A DNA stretch of 6,230 nucleotides from Lachnospiraceae bacterium UBA1066 (GCA_002316215.1 DCDB01000093.1:1-6230); one strand, 5' to 3'; shown: positions 1 to 6,110, counted from the stretch's first letter. Program-made: numbers and translations. Notes: generated by a model not told the origin, from the letters alone.

Positions 1-432
1 TGAAAAGCGGCTGAAATTTTCTTTCAGAAGAATTCCGTCGAGTCCGTAATTATCATATAGAAGGCTGATGACGGCTTTCCTGAAGCAGACGCAGGGTTTG
101 CCCTCCGCAAAGCCGGTATCCCGGCAGATCGGGCAGTCGTAATGCATTTCAAGGTAATCCGGCGGGTAGCCGTACTTTCTTAATATTTCCATGCGTTTGG
201 CGGCAATCCCGTCAAGACGTTTCAGAAGACCGTCCATAGGAAGAGCAGGATCGGCAATCCTTCTCCGTGCAAAGGCCACGCTTTCCGATGCAACGGCATC
301 GTCCAGGGACTTCACTTCAGGAAGCTTTTCATAAACCTCCTGTGTGCGCCTGTCAAGTGCCTGTCTGTGCCTTTCGCGCGTCTCGTCGTACTTGCGCATG
401 ATCGAATCATATTGTGAATTCTGCAGGGGCAT
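1..432 (-). CDS. DnaC/DnaI-like replicative helicase loader, N-terminal part (cut by window edge)
   Basis: I translated this frame by hand: 144 codons are open from an ATG at 432 down to the left edge, so the C-terminal AAA+ ATPase domain lies outside the window. What is visible is the N-terminal region of the DnaC/DnaI family: a charged helical stretch (about residues 10-85), then a cysteine cluster C100-x2-C103...C114-x-C116 with the family-like core CPICRDTGF, and a KENFSRF segment leading to the missing ATPase domain. In this family the N-terminal zinc-binding part contacts the replicative helicase and the ATPase part helps load it on DNA. The start lies 3 nt after the dnaD stop, and a GGAAGACGAG stretch upstream can serve as ribosome-binding site, so the two genes are probably cotranscribed and translationally coupled. 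The next in-frame ATG (codon 12) has no comparable upstream site. Assignment to DnaI or DnaC by name is not settled because the Walker motifs are not visible. Confidence 0.85.
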   Translation of the reverse strand, partial: MPLQNSQYDSIMRKYDETRERHRQALDRRTQEVYEKLPEVKSLDDAVASESVAFARRRIADPALPMDGLLKRLDGIAAKRMEILRKYGYPPDYLEMHYDCPICRDTGFAEGKPCVCFRKAVISLLYDNYGLDGILLKENFSRFS

Positions 433-435
433 ATT

Positions 436-1458
436 TTACTCGTCTTCCGTGTTATGGTTCAACAGTTTCTTTTCCAGTTCGTTGTAATCGTAACTCCGCT
501 GCTCAAAATTATAGAAGCTTCCGCCTGGGGATTTCTTTTTTGAGGGCGGATCATTCTTTGTATCTTCACGTTTCTTTGTATGGGCATCATCCAGGCGGTG
601 GATATCTTCGATCGTCCTGACATCTGCTTCATGCCAGCTTGTCAGGATGCCGTCAGCGTAAGAAAGAGACGGTCTGGATGTCTTAAGCACCGTCCTCGTG
701 CAGGCTTCCCGGATTATTTCCATTGAAAAATGATAATCTTCAAGCCAGCGCCTCATGACCCTGATTTCAGCATCAACAGGATTATGGCTGTCCTTCCCCA
801 GAGCTTTCAGGATATCATAGTATTCTCTGTGGTAGCTGCCGACGGAAGCGCGGGCTTCGCGTACCGTCGTAATACCACTATCATGCCACGAAAGCGCAAC
901 TTTTTCAATATAGCGGATACTTTTATGCTGATGGCTGACGCAGTATTCAATAAGATAATCGATCAGGTCAGGCGAAAAATGAAGAACATCATAAAAATAC
1001 AGTATCCGTTCCATCTCGGTCTGCGAGAGAGGCTTTCCAATATACTGCTGGGCAATGAAAAGAAGCTCACGGATTTCATCCTGCTTCCCCAGCTCAGCCA
1101 TGCGGTCGGCCGTCAGCTTGTCTTCTTTGGACACACTGGAAGAACCGATGACATCGCTGCTGCAGAAATTGACAAAAGTCAGTCCGGAAAGCGAGCCGTC
1201 GTCAGACAAGGCAAGATTCAGAACTCCGGTTTTTTCCCAATAGCGAAGCGCCCGGAGAACGTCATTTTCCGTACAGGTCATCTTATCTGCGATTTCAGAA
1301 AGAGACATCTTTTTATCTGCAAGACCTGCGGCACGCATGAGAAAAAGATAAATCTTTACAAATTCGCCGTTGGCCTCCGGCATATAGCGGTCCAGAAATT
1401 CATTAGACAGAACAGTAACATCCTGCGGAAAGCAGGAACGGATTTTAAATGTATTCAT
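436..1458 (-). CDS. DnaD-domain primosome protein
   Basis: A 340-residue protein with the architecture of clostridial DnaD-like proteins. Residues about 20-95 look like a winged-helix DNA-binding domain (GEFVKIYLFL, then LRYWEKTGVL). Two DnaB_2/DnaD C-terminal domains follow, about 130-200 and 215-285. Each ends in the family's Y-x3-[IV]-x3-W signature: Y183/V187/W191 and Y267/I271/W275. A basic linker (about 295-310) leads to a conserved-looking tail, NFEQRSYDYNELEKKLL, seen in many clostridial homologues. Family members bind DNA, remodel it and help recruit helicase loader and helicase during initiation and restart. The ATG at 1458 is preceded by AGGAG at 1464-1468, 5 nt away. It is followed by the helicase loader gene, which supports the role. 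A promoter and a hairpin leader lie upstream (1481-1544). It could be called dnaD, or a dnaB/dnaD hybrid type, so I leave the symbol empty. Confidence 0.93.
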   Translation of the reverse strand: MNTFKIRSCFPQDVTVLSNEFLDRYMPEANGEFVKIYLFLMRAAGLADKKMSLSEIADKMTCTENDVLRALRYWEKTGVLNLALSDDGSLSGLTFVNFCSSDVIGSSSVSKEDKLTADRMAELGKQDEIRELLFIAQQYIGKPLSQTEMERILYFYDVLHFSPDLIDYLIEYCVSHQHKSIRYIEKVALSWHDSGITTVREARASVGSYHREYYDILKALGKDSHNPVDAEIRVMRRWLEDYHFSMEIIREACTRTVLKTSRPSLSYADGILTSWHEADVRTIEDIHRLDDAHTKKREDTKNDPPSKKKSPGGSFYNFEQRSYDYNELEKKLLNHNTEDE

Positions 1459-1480
1459 TGCAACTCCTACCCGATTTATG

Positions 1481-1519
1481 ATAAAACCGGTGCGCCGGAA
1501 GGCTTTCCGGTACCGGTTT
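1481..1519 (-). terminator. GC-rich leader hairpin before dnaD (possible attenuator)
   Basis: Read on the minus strand, AAACCGGT (1519-1512) pairs with ACCGGTTT (1491-1484). Inside it CCGGAA (1510-1505) pairs with TTCCGG (1500-1495). There is a small asymmetric internal loop (A opposite CGC) and a 4-nt apical loop AGCC. The stem runs into TTTTAT, the pattern of an intrinsic terminator with a short U-tract. It lies downstream of the predicted dnaD promoter and about 13 nt before the AGGAG site, so it could work as an attenuator or as an RNA-stability or translation-control element. The folding is seen directly; the function is inferred. Confidence 0.45.
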
Positions 1520-1535
1520 CTTCAGCCTGTGGGAG

Positions 1536-1544
1536 ATTATAGCA
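1536..1544 (-). promoter_or_regulatory. Extended -10 promoter for dnaD-helicase loader operon
   Basis: On the minus strand the sequence TGCTATAAT is a perfect extended -10 element (TGnTATAAT). The -35 region at 17-bp spacing (1559-1564, read GATTCA) is weak, as is common with extended -10 promoters. The predicted start of transcription is near 1529, giving a leader of about 70 nt that contains the hairpin at 1481-1519. The -35 region coincides with a degenerate DnaA box (1560-1568). Confidence 0.55.
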
Positions 1545-1570
1545 TACTTATGGATTTATGAATCCACAAA

Positions 1571-1620
1571 ATAATCCACACCGTTTCCGCATTATAGGCA
1601 GAAGAGACGGTGTGGATTAT
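1571..1620 (-). terminator. Long hairpin after murC, probable terminator
   Basis: A 14-bp perfect inverted repeat has arms 1607-1620 and 1571-1584. On the minus strand the interior also folds: TTCTGC (1603-1598) pairs with GCGGAA (1590-1585) with one U-G pair, leaving a 7-nt loop and a 3-nt CTC bulge. The interior pairs better on the minus-strand RNA than on the plus. The stem starts 20 nt after the murC stop and is followed by TTTG, with the end of the 3' arm also T-rich (TTATTTTG). The U-tract is poor for a classical terminator. The arms contain DnaA-box-like sequences, so a protein-binding site is an alternative reading. Confidence 0.5.
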
Positions 1621-1628
1621 GTTTGCAG

Positions 1629-1637
1629 TGTGGATAA
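1629..1637 (-). promoter_or_regulatory. Perfect DnaA box TTATCCACA
   Basis: This is an exact match to the consensus DnaA box, 3 nt beyond the murC stop codon and outside the neighbouring inverted repeat, so the hairpin does not explain it. By simple base-frequency reasoning an exact 9-mer on either strand is unlikely in a 182-bp gap. It is the strongest single site of the cluster. Confidence 0.6.
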
Positions 1638-1640
1638 GTG

Positions 1641-3020
1641 TTATTTAAGGAGATCGGATGCTATGTTTGTAATACTTCCGGCACCCATAGTTATCAACAG
1701 GTCGCCGTCGACACAATTTTTCTTCAAATAATCCTCGATCTCAGAAAATGAAGAAAAATAACGGACGTCTGTTCCTTTTTTGGCGATTTCCTTCCTGAGG
1801 TCATCGGAAGAAATCCCGATGGTGTTCTTTTCGCGGGCGGCATAGATGTCAGCAAGTACAATGTGGTCAGCCTTGGAAAGAGCATCGGCAAATTCCGGAA
1901 GCAGGGCTTTTGTACGGGTATAAGTGTGCGGCTGGAAAGCCACCCAGATGCTCTTGTGCGGATACTGTTTTGCCGCCGTAAGAGTAGCGGCGATTTCAGT
2001 CGGATGATGGGCGTAATCATCAATGATGGTAACGCCGTTTACTTTTCCCTTGTATTCAAAACGGCGGTCGGTGCCCTGGAAACTCTTAAGGCCTTCGGCA
2101 ATCTGTTCGTAGGAAAGTCCCGTTTTACGTCCGAGCGCAATGGAAGCGAGAGCATTTGAGATGTTGTGCGCGCCGGGGACATTCAGTGAGAAAGTGCCCA
2201 GCGGTTTACCCTTTTCCATGCATGTAAAGGTGCCGCATCCGTGATCATCATAGGAAATACCGGATGCCGTATAGTCCGCTTTACTGTCTTTCATGCTGTA
2301 TGTCAGGATTTCGCAGGTGATATCTTTTACGACGACCGGATATTTGGGAGTGTCCTTATCGATAATAAGCGTTCCGTCTTCCGGAAGAAGAGCAGCGAAT
2401 TTATGAAAGGAATTGGCAATGTCATCAATATCCTTGAAAAAGTCAAGGTGGTCAGCGTCGACATTTAAAATGAGGGAAATTTTCGGGAAGAAGGAAAGAA
2501 AACTGTTTGTATATTCACATGCTTCCGCAACAAAAGTGCCGGAGTGGCCGACACGGATATTTCCTCCGATGGACGGAAGGATTCCTCCGATAGAAATGGT
2601 AGGATCAAGGCCGCCGGCAAGCAGAATATGCGATACCATGGCAGTCGTGGTGGTTTTTCCGTGTGTGCCGGAAACAGCAATCGGAAGTTCATAATTGCGC
2701 ATAATTTCTCCGAGAAGCTGTGCCCGCGTCAGCATCGGAACGTTCGCATCTTTTGCGGCTTTGAATTCGGGGTTGTCAGGATGGATGGCAGCTGTATATA
2801 TGACGGCATCAATTCCGGGCTTGATATTTTCAGCTTTCTGCCCGATGACGATCTCGGCACCGAGATCCGTAAGCTTTTTCGTAAGATCTGTATCCTGAGA
2901 GTCCGATCCTGAAATGCGGAAGCCCTCCTGCAGAAGGATTTCAGCCAATCCGCTCATGCTGATACCGCCGATTCCGATGAAATGAAGGTGCAGCGGTTTA
3001 TGAAAATCTACCTGATACAT
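1641..3020 (-). CDS. murC: UDP-N-acetylmuramate--L-alanine ligase MurC
   Basis: Cytoplasmic ATP-dependent ligase that joins L-alanine to UDP-MurNAc, the first amino-acid addition of peptidoglycan precursor synthesis. At 459 residues it has the normal length for MurC. The N-terminal nucleotide-sugar domain carries FIGIGGISMSGLAEILL (14-30). The central ATPase domain has the Mur ligase P-loop GTHGKTTTT (118-126), EACEYTNSFL (166-175) and NVDADHLDFF (186-195). Later motifs are GAHNISNALA (283-292), TDRRFEYKG (317-325), the MurC-typical DDYAHHPTEI (334-343), FQPHTYTRT (362-370) and MGAGSI (445-450). All key motifs are intact. The ATG at 3020 has AAAGGAG at 3030-3036, 9 nt upstream. It is the first gene of the leftward block, with its own promoter at 3066-3093 and a probable terminator before dnaD, so it may be transcribed separately from dnaD. 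Confidence 0.98.
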   Translation of the reverse strand: MYQVDFHKPLHLHFIGIGGISMSGLAEILLQEGFRISGSDSQDTDLTKKLTDLGAEIVIGQKAENIKPGIDAVIYTAAIHPDNPEFKAAKDANVPMLTRAQLLGEIMRNYELPIAVSGTHGKTTTTAMVSHILLAGGLDPTISIGGILPSIGGNIRVGHSGTFVAEACEYTNSFLSFFPKISLILNVDADHLDFFKDIDDIANSFHKFAALLPEDGTLIIDKDTPKYPVVVKDITCEILTYSMKDSKADYTASGISYDDHGCGTFTCMEKGKPLGTFSLNVPGAHNISNALASIALGRKTGLSYEQIAEGLKSFQGTDRRFEYKGKVNGVTIIDDYAHHPTEIAATLTAAKQYPHKSIWVAFQPHTYTRTKALLPEFADALSKADHIVLADIYAAREKNTIGISSDDLRKEIAKKGTDVRYFSSFSEIEDYLKKNCVDGDLLITMGAGSITNIASDLLK

Positions 3021-3052
3021 ATGAAAACACTCCTTTGTGTTCTGACTTTTGA

Positions 3053-3096
3053 CATTTGCTTCATAATTATACGCTAATATATAAAAAAAGCAAATG
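3053..3096. repeat. 9-bp inverted repeat spanning the murC promoter
   Basis: CATTTGCTT (3053-3061) and AAGCAAATG (3088-3096) are perfect complements separated by 26 bp. One arm covers the murC -35 box and the other lies at the predicted transcription start, so the -10 sits between them. This is a possible two-site operator. The arms are AT-rich and short, so chance is a real alternative. Confidence 0.3.
3066..3093 (-). promoter_or_regulatory. Predicted sigma-A-type promoter of murC
   Basis: On the minus strand there is an exact TATAAT at 3071-3066 with TTGCTT at 3093-3088, 16 bp upstream. The -35 box is a partial match (3 of 6 to TTGACA), and the spacer is T-rich. Transcription would start near 3059, leaving a leader of about 39 nt. 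Confidence 0.55.
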
Positions 3097-3117
3097 CAAA
3101 AAAGCGCTCTGAAACCG

Positions 3118-3133
3118 TTGTGATAATTAACAA
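3118..3133. promoter_or_regulatory. Palindrome-like 16-mer between divergent promoters
   Basis: TTGTGATAATTAACAA has imperfect dyad symmetry (TTGTnA...TnACAA). It sits between the murC -35 region and the glgC -35 region, where a regulator could affect either. It resembles Rex-type half-sites (TTGTGA/TTAACAA), but the spacing is 2 bp shorter than the usual 18-bp Rex operator, so no regulator can be named. Confidence 0.2.
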
Positions 3134-3170
3134 AAAAAATTATAGGGCATTTGAAAAACTGTAATAATTG

Positions 3171-3199
3171 TTCACTTATGCTTCTTAATGTGTTATAAT
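3171..3199 (+). promoter_or_regulatory. Predicted sigma-A-type promoter of glgC operon
   Basis: TTCACT at 3171-3176 (4 of 6 to TTGACA) and an exact TATAAT at 3194-3199 are separated by 17 bp. An A/T-rich stretch upstream (about 3121-3145) could act as an UP element. Transcription would start near 3206, giving a short leader of about 33 nt before the glgC start. Confidence 0.6.
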
Positions 3200-3238
3200 T
3201 TCATTACTAAAAATATATATTCAACGTGAGGTGAGCAT

Positions 3239-4525
3239 ATGATAAAGAAGGAAATGATTGCCATGCTGCTTGCCGGAGGACAGGGTAGCCGACTCGGCGT
3301 CCTGACTGACAATGTAGCAAAGCCAGCCGTGTCTTTCGGCGGAAAATACCGTATTATCGATTTTCCGCTGAGCAACTGTATCAACTCCGGGATTGATACA
3401 GTCGGCGTCCTGACGCAGTATCGGCCGCTCCGTCTGAACACCCATATCGGAATAGGCATTCCGTGGGATTTGGACAAAAATGTCGGCGGCGTTACTGTTC
3501 TGCCGCCATATGAAAAAAGCTCGAATACAGATTGGTACACCGGTACAGCAAATGCCATATATCAGAATCTTGAATATATGGAACAGTACAATCCCGATTA
3601 TGTGCTGATTCTTTCCGGCGACCACATTTACAAGATGGATTATGAAGTTATGCTGGATTTCCATAAGGCTAATAAATCGGATGTGACGATTGCCGTTATG
3701 CCGGTTCCTATGGAAGAGGCTTCGCGCTTCGGCATCATCGTAGCAGATGATACGGGGAAAATCACGGAGTTCCAGGAGAAACCCGAGCATCCGGCAAGCA
3801 ATCTGGCATCGATGGGCATTTACATTTTCAGCTGGCCGGTCTTAAGAGACGCCCTGATTGCAAAGAAAGATCAGAGCGGCCTTGACTTCGGTATGCATAT
3901 CCTGCCGTACTGCCGCGAAGGCGGAAAACGCCTTTTCGCTTACGAATTCAATGGCTATTGGAAAGATGTAGGAACGCTTGGCTCTTACTGGCAGGCGAAT
4001 ATGGAGCTGATCGATGTTATTCCTGAGTTTAACCTCTATGAGGAATTCTGGAAGGTATATACGCGCGGAGATATTATACCGCCGGATTACGTTTCGAATA
4101 CCGCGGTAGTTGATAAGTGTATTATCGGGGAAGGGTCGGAAATCTACGGCGAAGTCCATAGTTCCGTTATCGGACCCGGTGTTACCATAGGAGAAGGAGC
4201 CGTTGTGCGTGATTCCATTGTCATGCAGGATTCCTTTATCGGAAAGGGATGCCAGCTTGACAGGGCTGTTATTGCCCAGGGTGTAACCATCGGAGATAAT
4301 ACCGTTGTAGGAACGGGTGAAGACGCTCCCAATACCTTTAATAAGAAAGTTTATGCATTCGGTCTCGCTACGATCGGCGAAAATTCTGTCATCCCATCCG
4401 GAGTGAGAATTGGACGGAATACAGCAATCCTTGGCGAAACCAAGGCAGAGGATTATCCGAACGGAGAACTTGCCTCCGGCGGCGCAATCATTCATCATGA
4501 CGAGAAGGAAGGTGAACACTCATGA
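3239..4525 (+). CDS. glgC: Glucose-1-phosphate adenylyltransferase GlgC (ADP-glucose pyrophosphorylase, catalytic subunit)
   Basis: Makes ADP-glucose and pyrophosphate from glucose 1-phosphate and ATP, the committed step of bacterial glycogen synthesis. The 428-residue protein has the nucleotidyltransferase domain first: MLLAGGQGSRLGVLT (9-23), with K28 in AKPAV and GGKYRIIDFPLSN (35-47), GTANAIYQN (102-110), the metal-binding aspartate D128 in SGDHIYKMDY (126-135), FQEKPE with K181 (178-183), and GYWKDVGTLGSYW (239-251). A left-handed beta-helix domain of hexapeptide repeats follows from about 285 to 400 (for example IGPGVTIGEGAVV). The catalytic residues expected from the E. coli enzyme are present. 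The ATG at 3239 is preceded by GAGGTGAG (3228-3235), close to the start. The gene overlaps glgD by 4 nt, so subunit synthesis is likely coupled. No glgA, glgB or glgP is in the window. Confidence 0.97.
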   Translation: MIKKEMIAMLLAGGQGSRLGVLTDNVAKPAVSFGGKYRIIDFPLSNCINSGIDTVGVLTQYRPLRLNTHIGIGIPWDLDKNVGGVTVLPPYEKSSNTDWYTGTANAIYQNLEYMEQYNPDYVLILSGDHIYKMDYEVMLDFHKANKSDVTIAVMPVPMEEASRFGIIVADDTGKITEFQEKPEHPASNLASMGIYIFSWPVLRDALIAKKDQSGLDFGMHILPYCREGGKRLFAYEFNGYWKDVGTLGSYWQANMELIDVIPEFNLYEEFWKVYTRGDIIPPDYVSNTAVVDKCIIGEGSEIYGEVHSSVIGPGVTIGEGAVVRDSIVMQDSFIGKGCQLDRAVIAQGVTIGDNTVVGTGEDAPNTFNKKVYAFGLATIGENSVIPSGVRIGRNTAILGETKAEDYPNGELASGGAIIHHDEKEGEHS

Positions 4526-5637
4526 GGGCACTCGGAATAATTCTTGCAGGCGGAAATAACAACCGGATGAGGGAACTTTCCAATAAAAGAGCAATAGCGG
4601 CTATGCCTATTGCCGGAAGCTACCGAAGCATTGACTTCGCGCTCTCGAACATGACGAATTCCCATATTCAGAAGGTGGCCGTACTTACACAGTACAATGC
4701 ACGTTCGCTGAACGAACATTTAAGTTCTTCAAAATGGTGGGATTTCGGACGTAAACAGGGAGGACTTTTCCTGTTCCCGCCGACCATTACAACAAAGAAC
4801 AGCTGGTGGTACAGAGGCACGGCAGATGCCATTTTTCAGAATCTGACCTGGCTCCGCAACAGCCATGAGCCGTATGTCGTCATTGCATCCGGCGACGGCG
4901 TTTACAAACTTGATTATAACAAAGTACTGGAATATCATATCGCAAAACGCGCAGATGTTACTGTTGTCTGCACGGAATGCAGAGATGACGATGTAAGCCG
5001 TTTCGGTGTGCTGAAGATGGATGAAGATTCGCGCATCGAGGAATTTGACGAAAAGCCGATGGTATCCAAGTCAAACATCATTTCGACCGGCATCTATGTT
5101 ATCCGCCGCCGTCAGCTTATTGAAATGATCGAAAAGTGCGCTCAGGAAGAACGTGCGGATTTTGTTAAGGATATCCTGATCCGCTATAAGGATCTGAAGA
5201 GGATTTACGGCTATAAGATTAATACTTACTGGAGCAATATTTCCACGGTGGAGTCTTATTACCGCACCAACATGGATTTCCTGAAGCCGGAAGTACGCGA
5301 TTACTTCTTCCGTCAGTATCCGAATGTTTATTCCAAAATCGATGACAATCCGCCGGCAAAGTTCAATCCCGGATGCTCCGTAAAGAACAGCCTTGTCTCT
5401 TCCGGCTGCATCATCAATGGCCAGGTTGAGGATTCTGTCATTTTCAAGAAAGTCTTTGTCGGCAACAATTGTTACATTAAGAACTCAATCATTCTGAACG
5501 ATGTATATATCGGAGACAATACGCATATAGAGAATTGTATTGTTGAAAGCCGCGACACGATCCGCGCCAACTCTTACCACTGCGGTGAAAACGGTATTAA
5601 GATTGTCATCGAAAAGAATGAAAGATACGTCATCTGA
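4522..5637 (+). CDS. glgD: GlgD, ADP-glucose pyrophosphorylase-like partner subunit
   Basis: A 371-residue paralogue of GlgC with the same fold: nucleotidyltransferase domain then a shorter left-handed beta-helix (about 280-345). The active-site motifs are degenerate. The N-terminal loop reads LAGGNNNRMRELSNKRA (8-24) in place of the GQGSRL...KPA pattern, the metal-binding motif is SGDGVYKLDY (D125 kept, His replaced by Gly), and the GYWKDVGT motif becomes TYWSNISTVESYY (235-247). EKP with K178 remains. In Bacillota the GlgD type has little or no activity alone and forms a hetero-oligomer with GlgC, raising or modulating its activity. That role is family knowledge, not shown here. The start overlaps the glgC stop (ATGA), with AAGGTGA at 4509-4515, 6 nt upstream. 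No terminator is visible before spoVG. Confidence 0.95.
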   Translation: MRALGIILAGGNNNRMRELSNKRAIAAMPIAGSYRSIDFALSNMTNSHIQKVAVLTQYNARSLNEHLSSSKWWDFGRKQGGLFLFPPTITTKNSWWYRGTADAIFQNLTWLRNSHEPYVVIASGDGVYKLDYNKVLEYHIAKRADVTVVCTECRDDDVSRFGVLKMDEDSRIEEFDEKPMVSKSNIISTGIYVIRRRQLIEMIEKCAQEERADFVKDILIRYKDLKRIYGYKINTYWSNISTVESYYRTNMDFLKPEVRDYFFRQYPNVYSKIDDNPPAKFNPGCSVKNSLVSSGCIINGQVEDSVIFKKVFVGNNCYIKNSIILNDVYIGDNTHIENCIVESRDTIRANSYHCGENGIKIVIEKNERYVI

Positions 5638-5675
5638 TCTACCGCATTTTAGTAGGCAAGAGGAAAGGGGTAGCC

Positions 5676-5990
5676 ATGAATATTACAGATGTCAGGGTGC
5701 GCAAGGTTACAAAAGAAGGCAAAATGAAAGCCGTAGTATCCATTACGATTGACGATGAATTTGTAGTTCATGACATTAAAGTCATCGAGGGGGAAAAAGG
5801 ACTTTTCATTGCAATGCCGAGCAGAAAGGCCACCGATGGAGAGTATCGGGACATTGCACATCCGATTAATTCCGCTACGAGAAATGAGATTCAGAGTATT
5901 ATCCTGAACAAGTATGAAGAAACCTTAGCTCAGGAAGAGGCTGAAGACGAAGCGGCAGACAATGCACCGGCTGAGTCACCGGAGGCTTAA
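5676..5990 (+). CDS. spoVG: SpoVG family nucleic-acid-binding regulator
   Basis: A 104-residue protein. The conserved core is clear: MNITDVRVRKV (1-11), EFVVHDIKVIEGEKGLFIAM (28-47), PSRK (48-51) and RDIAHPIN (58-65). The tail from about residue 82 is acidic and low in complexity. The Bacillus protein is about 97 residues, so the length is normal. SpoVG proteins bind DNA and RNA and act as global regulators. They are named for a sporulation and septation role in Bacillus but also occur in non-sporulating Bacillota, so the gene is not proof of sporulation. The ATG has AAAGGGG at 5664-5670, 5 nt upstream. The 38-nt gap from glgD has no visible terminator or clear promoter, so cotranscription with glgCD is likely. 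An intrinsic terminator follows at 6084-6110. In many clostridia spoVG lies near murC, which fits the window. Confidence 0.96.
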   Translation: MNITDVRVRKVTKEGKMKAVVSITIDDEFVVHDIKVIEGEKGLFIAMPSRKATDGEYRDIAHPINSATRNEIQSIILNKYEETLAQEEAEDEAADNAPAESPEA

Positions 5991-6005
5991 AGACAGCAGA
6001 ACTTT

Positions 6006-6052
6006 GACTGCACAGTCGGGCAGATAATCATGACTAATCCTTGAGAAGCCCG
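6006..6052 (+). other. Structured 3' untranslated region of spoVG
   Basis: Between the spoVG stop and the terminator the transcript has GACTG/CAGTC (6006-6010 with 6013-6017, so only 4 bp can form around a loop). CGGGC (6017-6021) could also pair with GCCCG (6048-6052) across a 26-nt loop. I find no open frame, tRNA or known riboswitch motif. The structures may be fortuitous. Confidence 0.2.
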
Positions 6053-6083
6053 GAAAAAGACAGATGATAGATTTAAAAATCAG

Positions 6084-6110
6084 GCGCTCCCTTACGGGGG
6101 CGCTTTTTTT
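6084..6110 (+). terminator. Intrinsic terminator of the glgC-glgD-spoVG transcript
   Basis: GCGCTCCC (6084-6091) pairs with GGGGGCGC (6096-6103), 8 bp including one G-U pair. The loop is TTAC, and a run of seven T follows (6104-6110). It lies 93 nt after the spoVG stop. The T-tract is on the plus-strand side, so termination is rightward; the reverse direction has a weaker tail. Confidence 0.92.

Larger units (their letters stand above)
1560..1637. promoter_or_regulatory. DnaA-box cluster upstream of dnaD operon
   Basis: Four DnaA-box-like 9-mers fall in 78 bp. One is a perfect TTATCCACA (1629-1637, minus). Two are TAATCCACA with one mismatch (1611-1619 minus and 1572-1580 plus). One is GAATCCACA with two mismatches (1560-1568 plus), overlapping the -35 region of the dnaD promoter. 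DnaA binds TTATNCACA-type sites both at origins and at regulated promoters. Placement before primosome genes suggests transcriptional control by DnaA, or a DnaA-titrating site. The two one-mismatch boxes also form the arms of a 14-bp inverted repeat that may instead be the murC terminator, so they are not fully independent evidence. Confidence 0.5.

Noticed and set aside
730..1542. A 270-codon open frame on the plus strand across dnaD
   Set aside because: It is antisense to a well-supported DnaD-domain gene, has no recognisable domains, and its frame runs through the hairpin and promoter region upstream of dnaD.
1591..1596. TATAAT on the minus strand as a second dnaD promoter
   Set aside because: It has no TGn extension or usable -35 box and falls in the loop of the hairpin at 1571-1620; the extended -10 at 1536-1544 is the better candidate.
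1560..1637. The DnaA-box cluster as a replication origin
   Set aside because: There are too few boxes, dnaA/dnaN/rpmH-type neighbours are absent, and no clear AT-rich unwinding element adjoins the cluster.
2544..2912. A 122-codon open frame on the plus strand inside murC
   Set aside because: It is antisense to the conserved MurC P-loop region, with no convincing family features.
3049..3054. An exact TTGACA on the plus strand as a second glgC promoter
   Set aside because: At 16-18 bp spacing there is no acceptable -10 box; the nearest TAATAT is at 20 bp.
3221..3790. A 189-codon open frame on the minus strand across the glgC start
   Set aside because: It overlaps the glgC ribosome-binding site and its conserved N-terminal motifs in antisense, and its translation shows no known domain.
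3842..4519. A 225-codon open frame on the minus strand inside glgC
   Set aside because: It is antisense to intact glgC with no recognisable motif; a shadow of the hexapeptide-repeat coding region.
5638..5675. A CTAC/GTAG mini-hairpin between glgD and spoVG as a terminator
   Set aside because: The stem is only 4 bp and no T-run follows; the gap mainly carries the spoVG ribosome-binding site.
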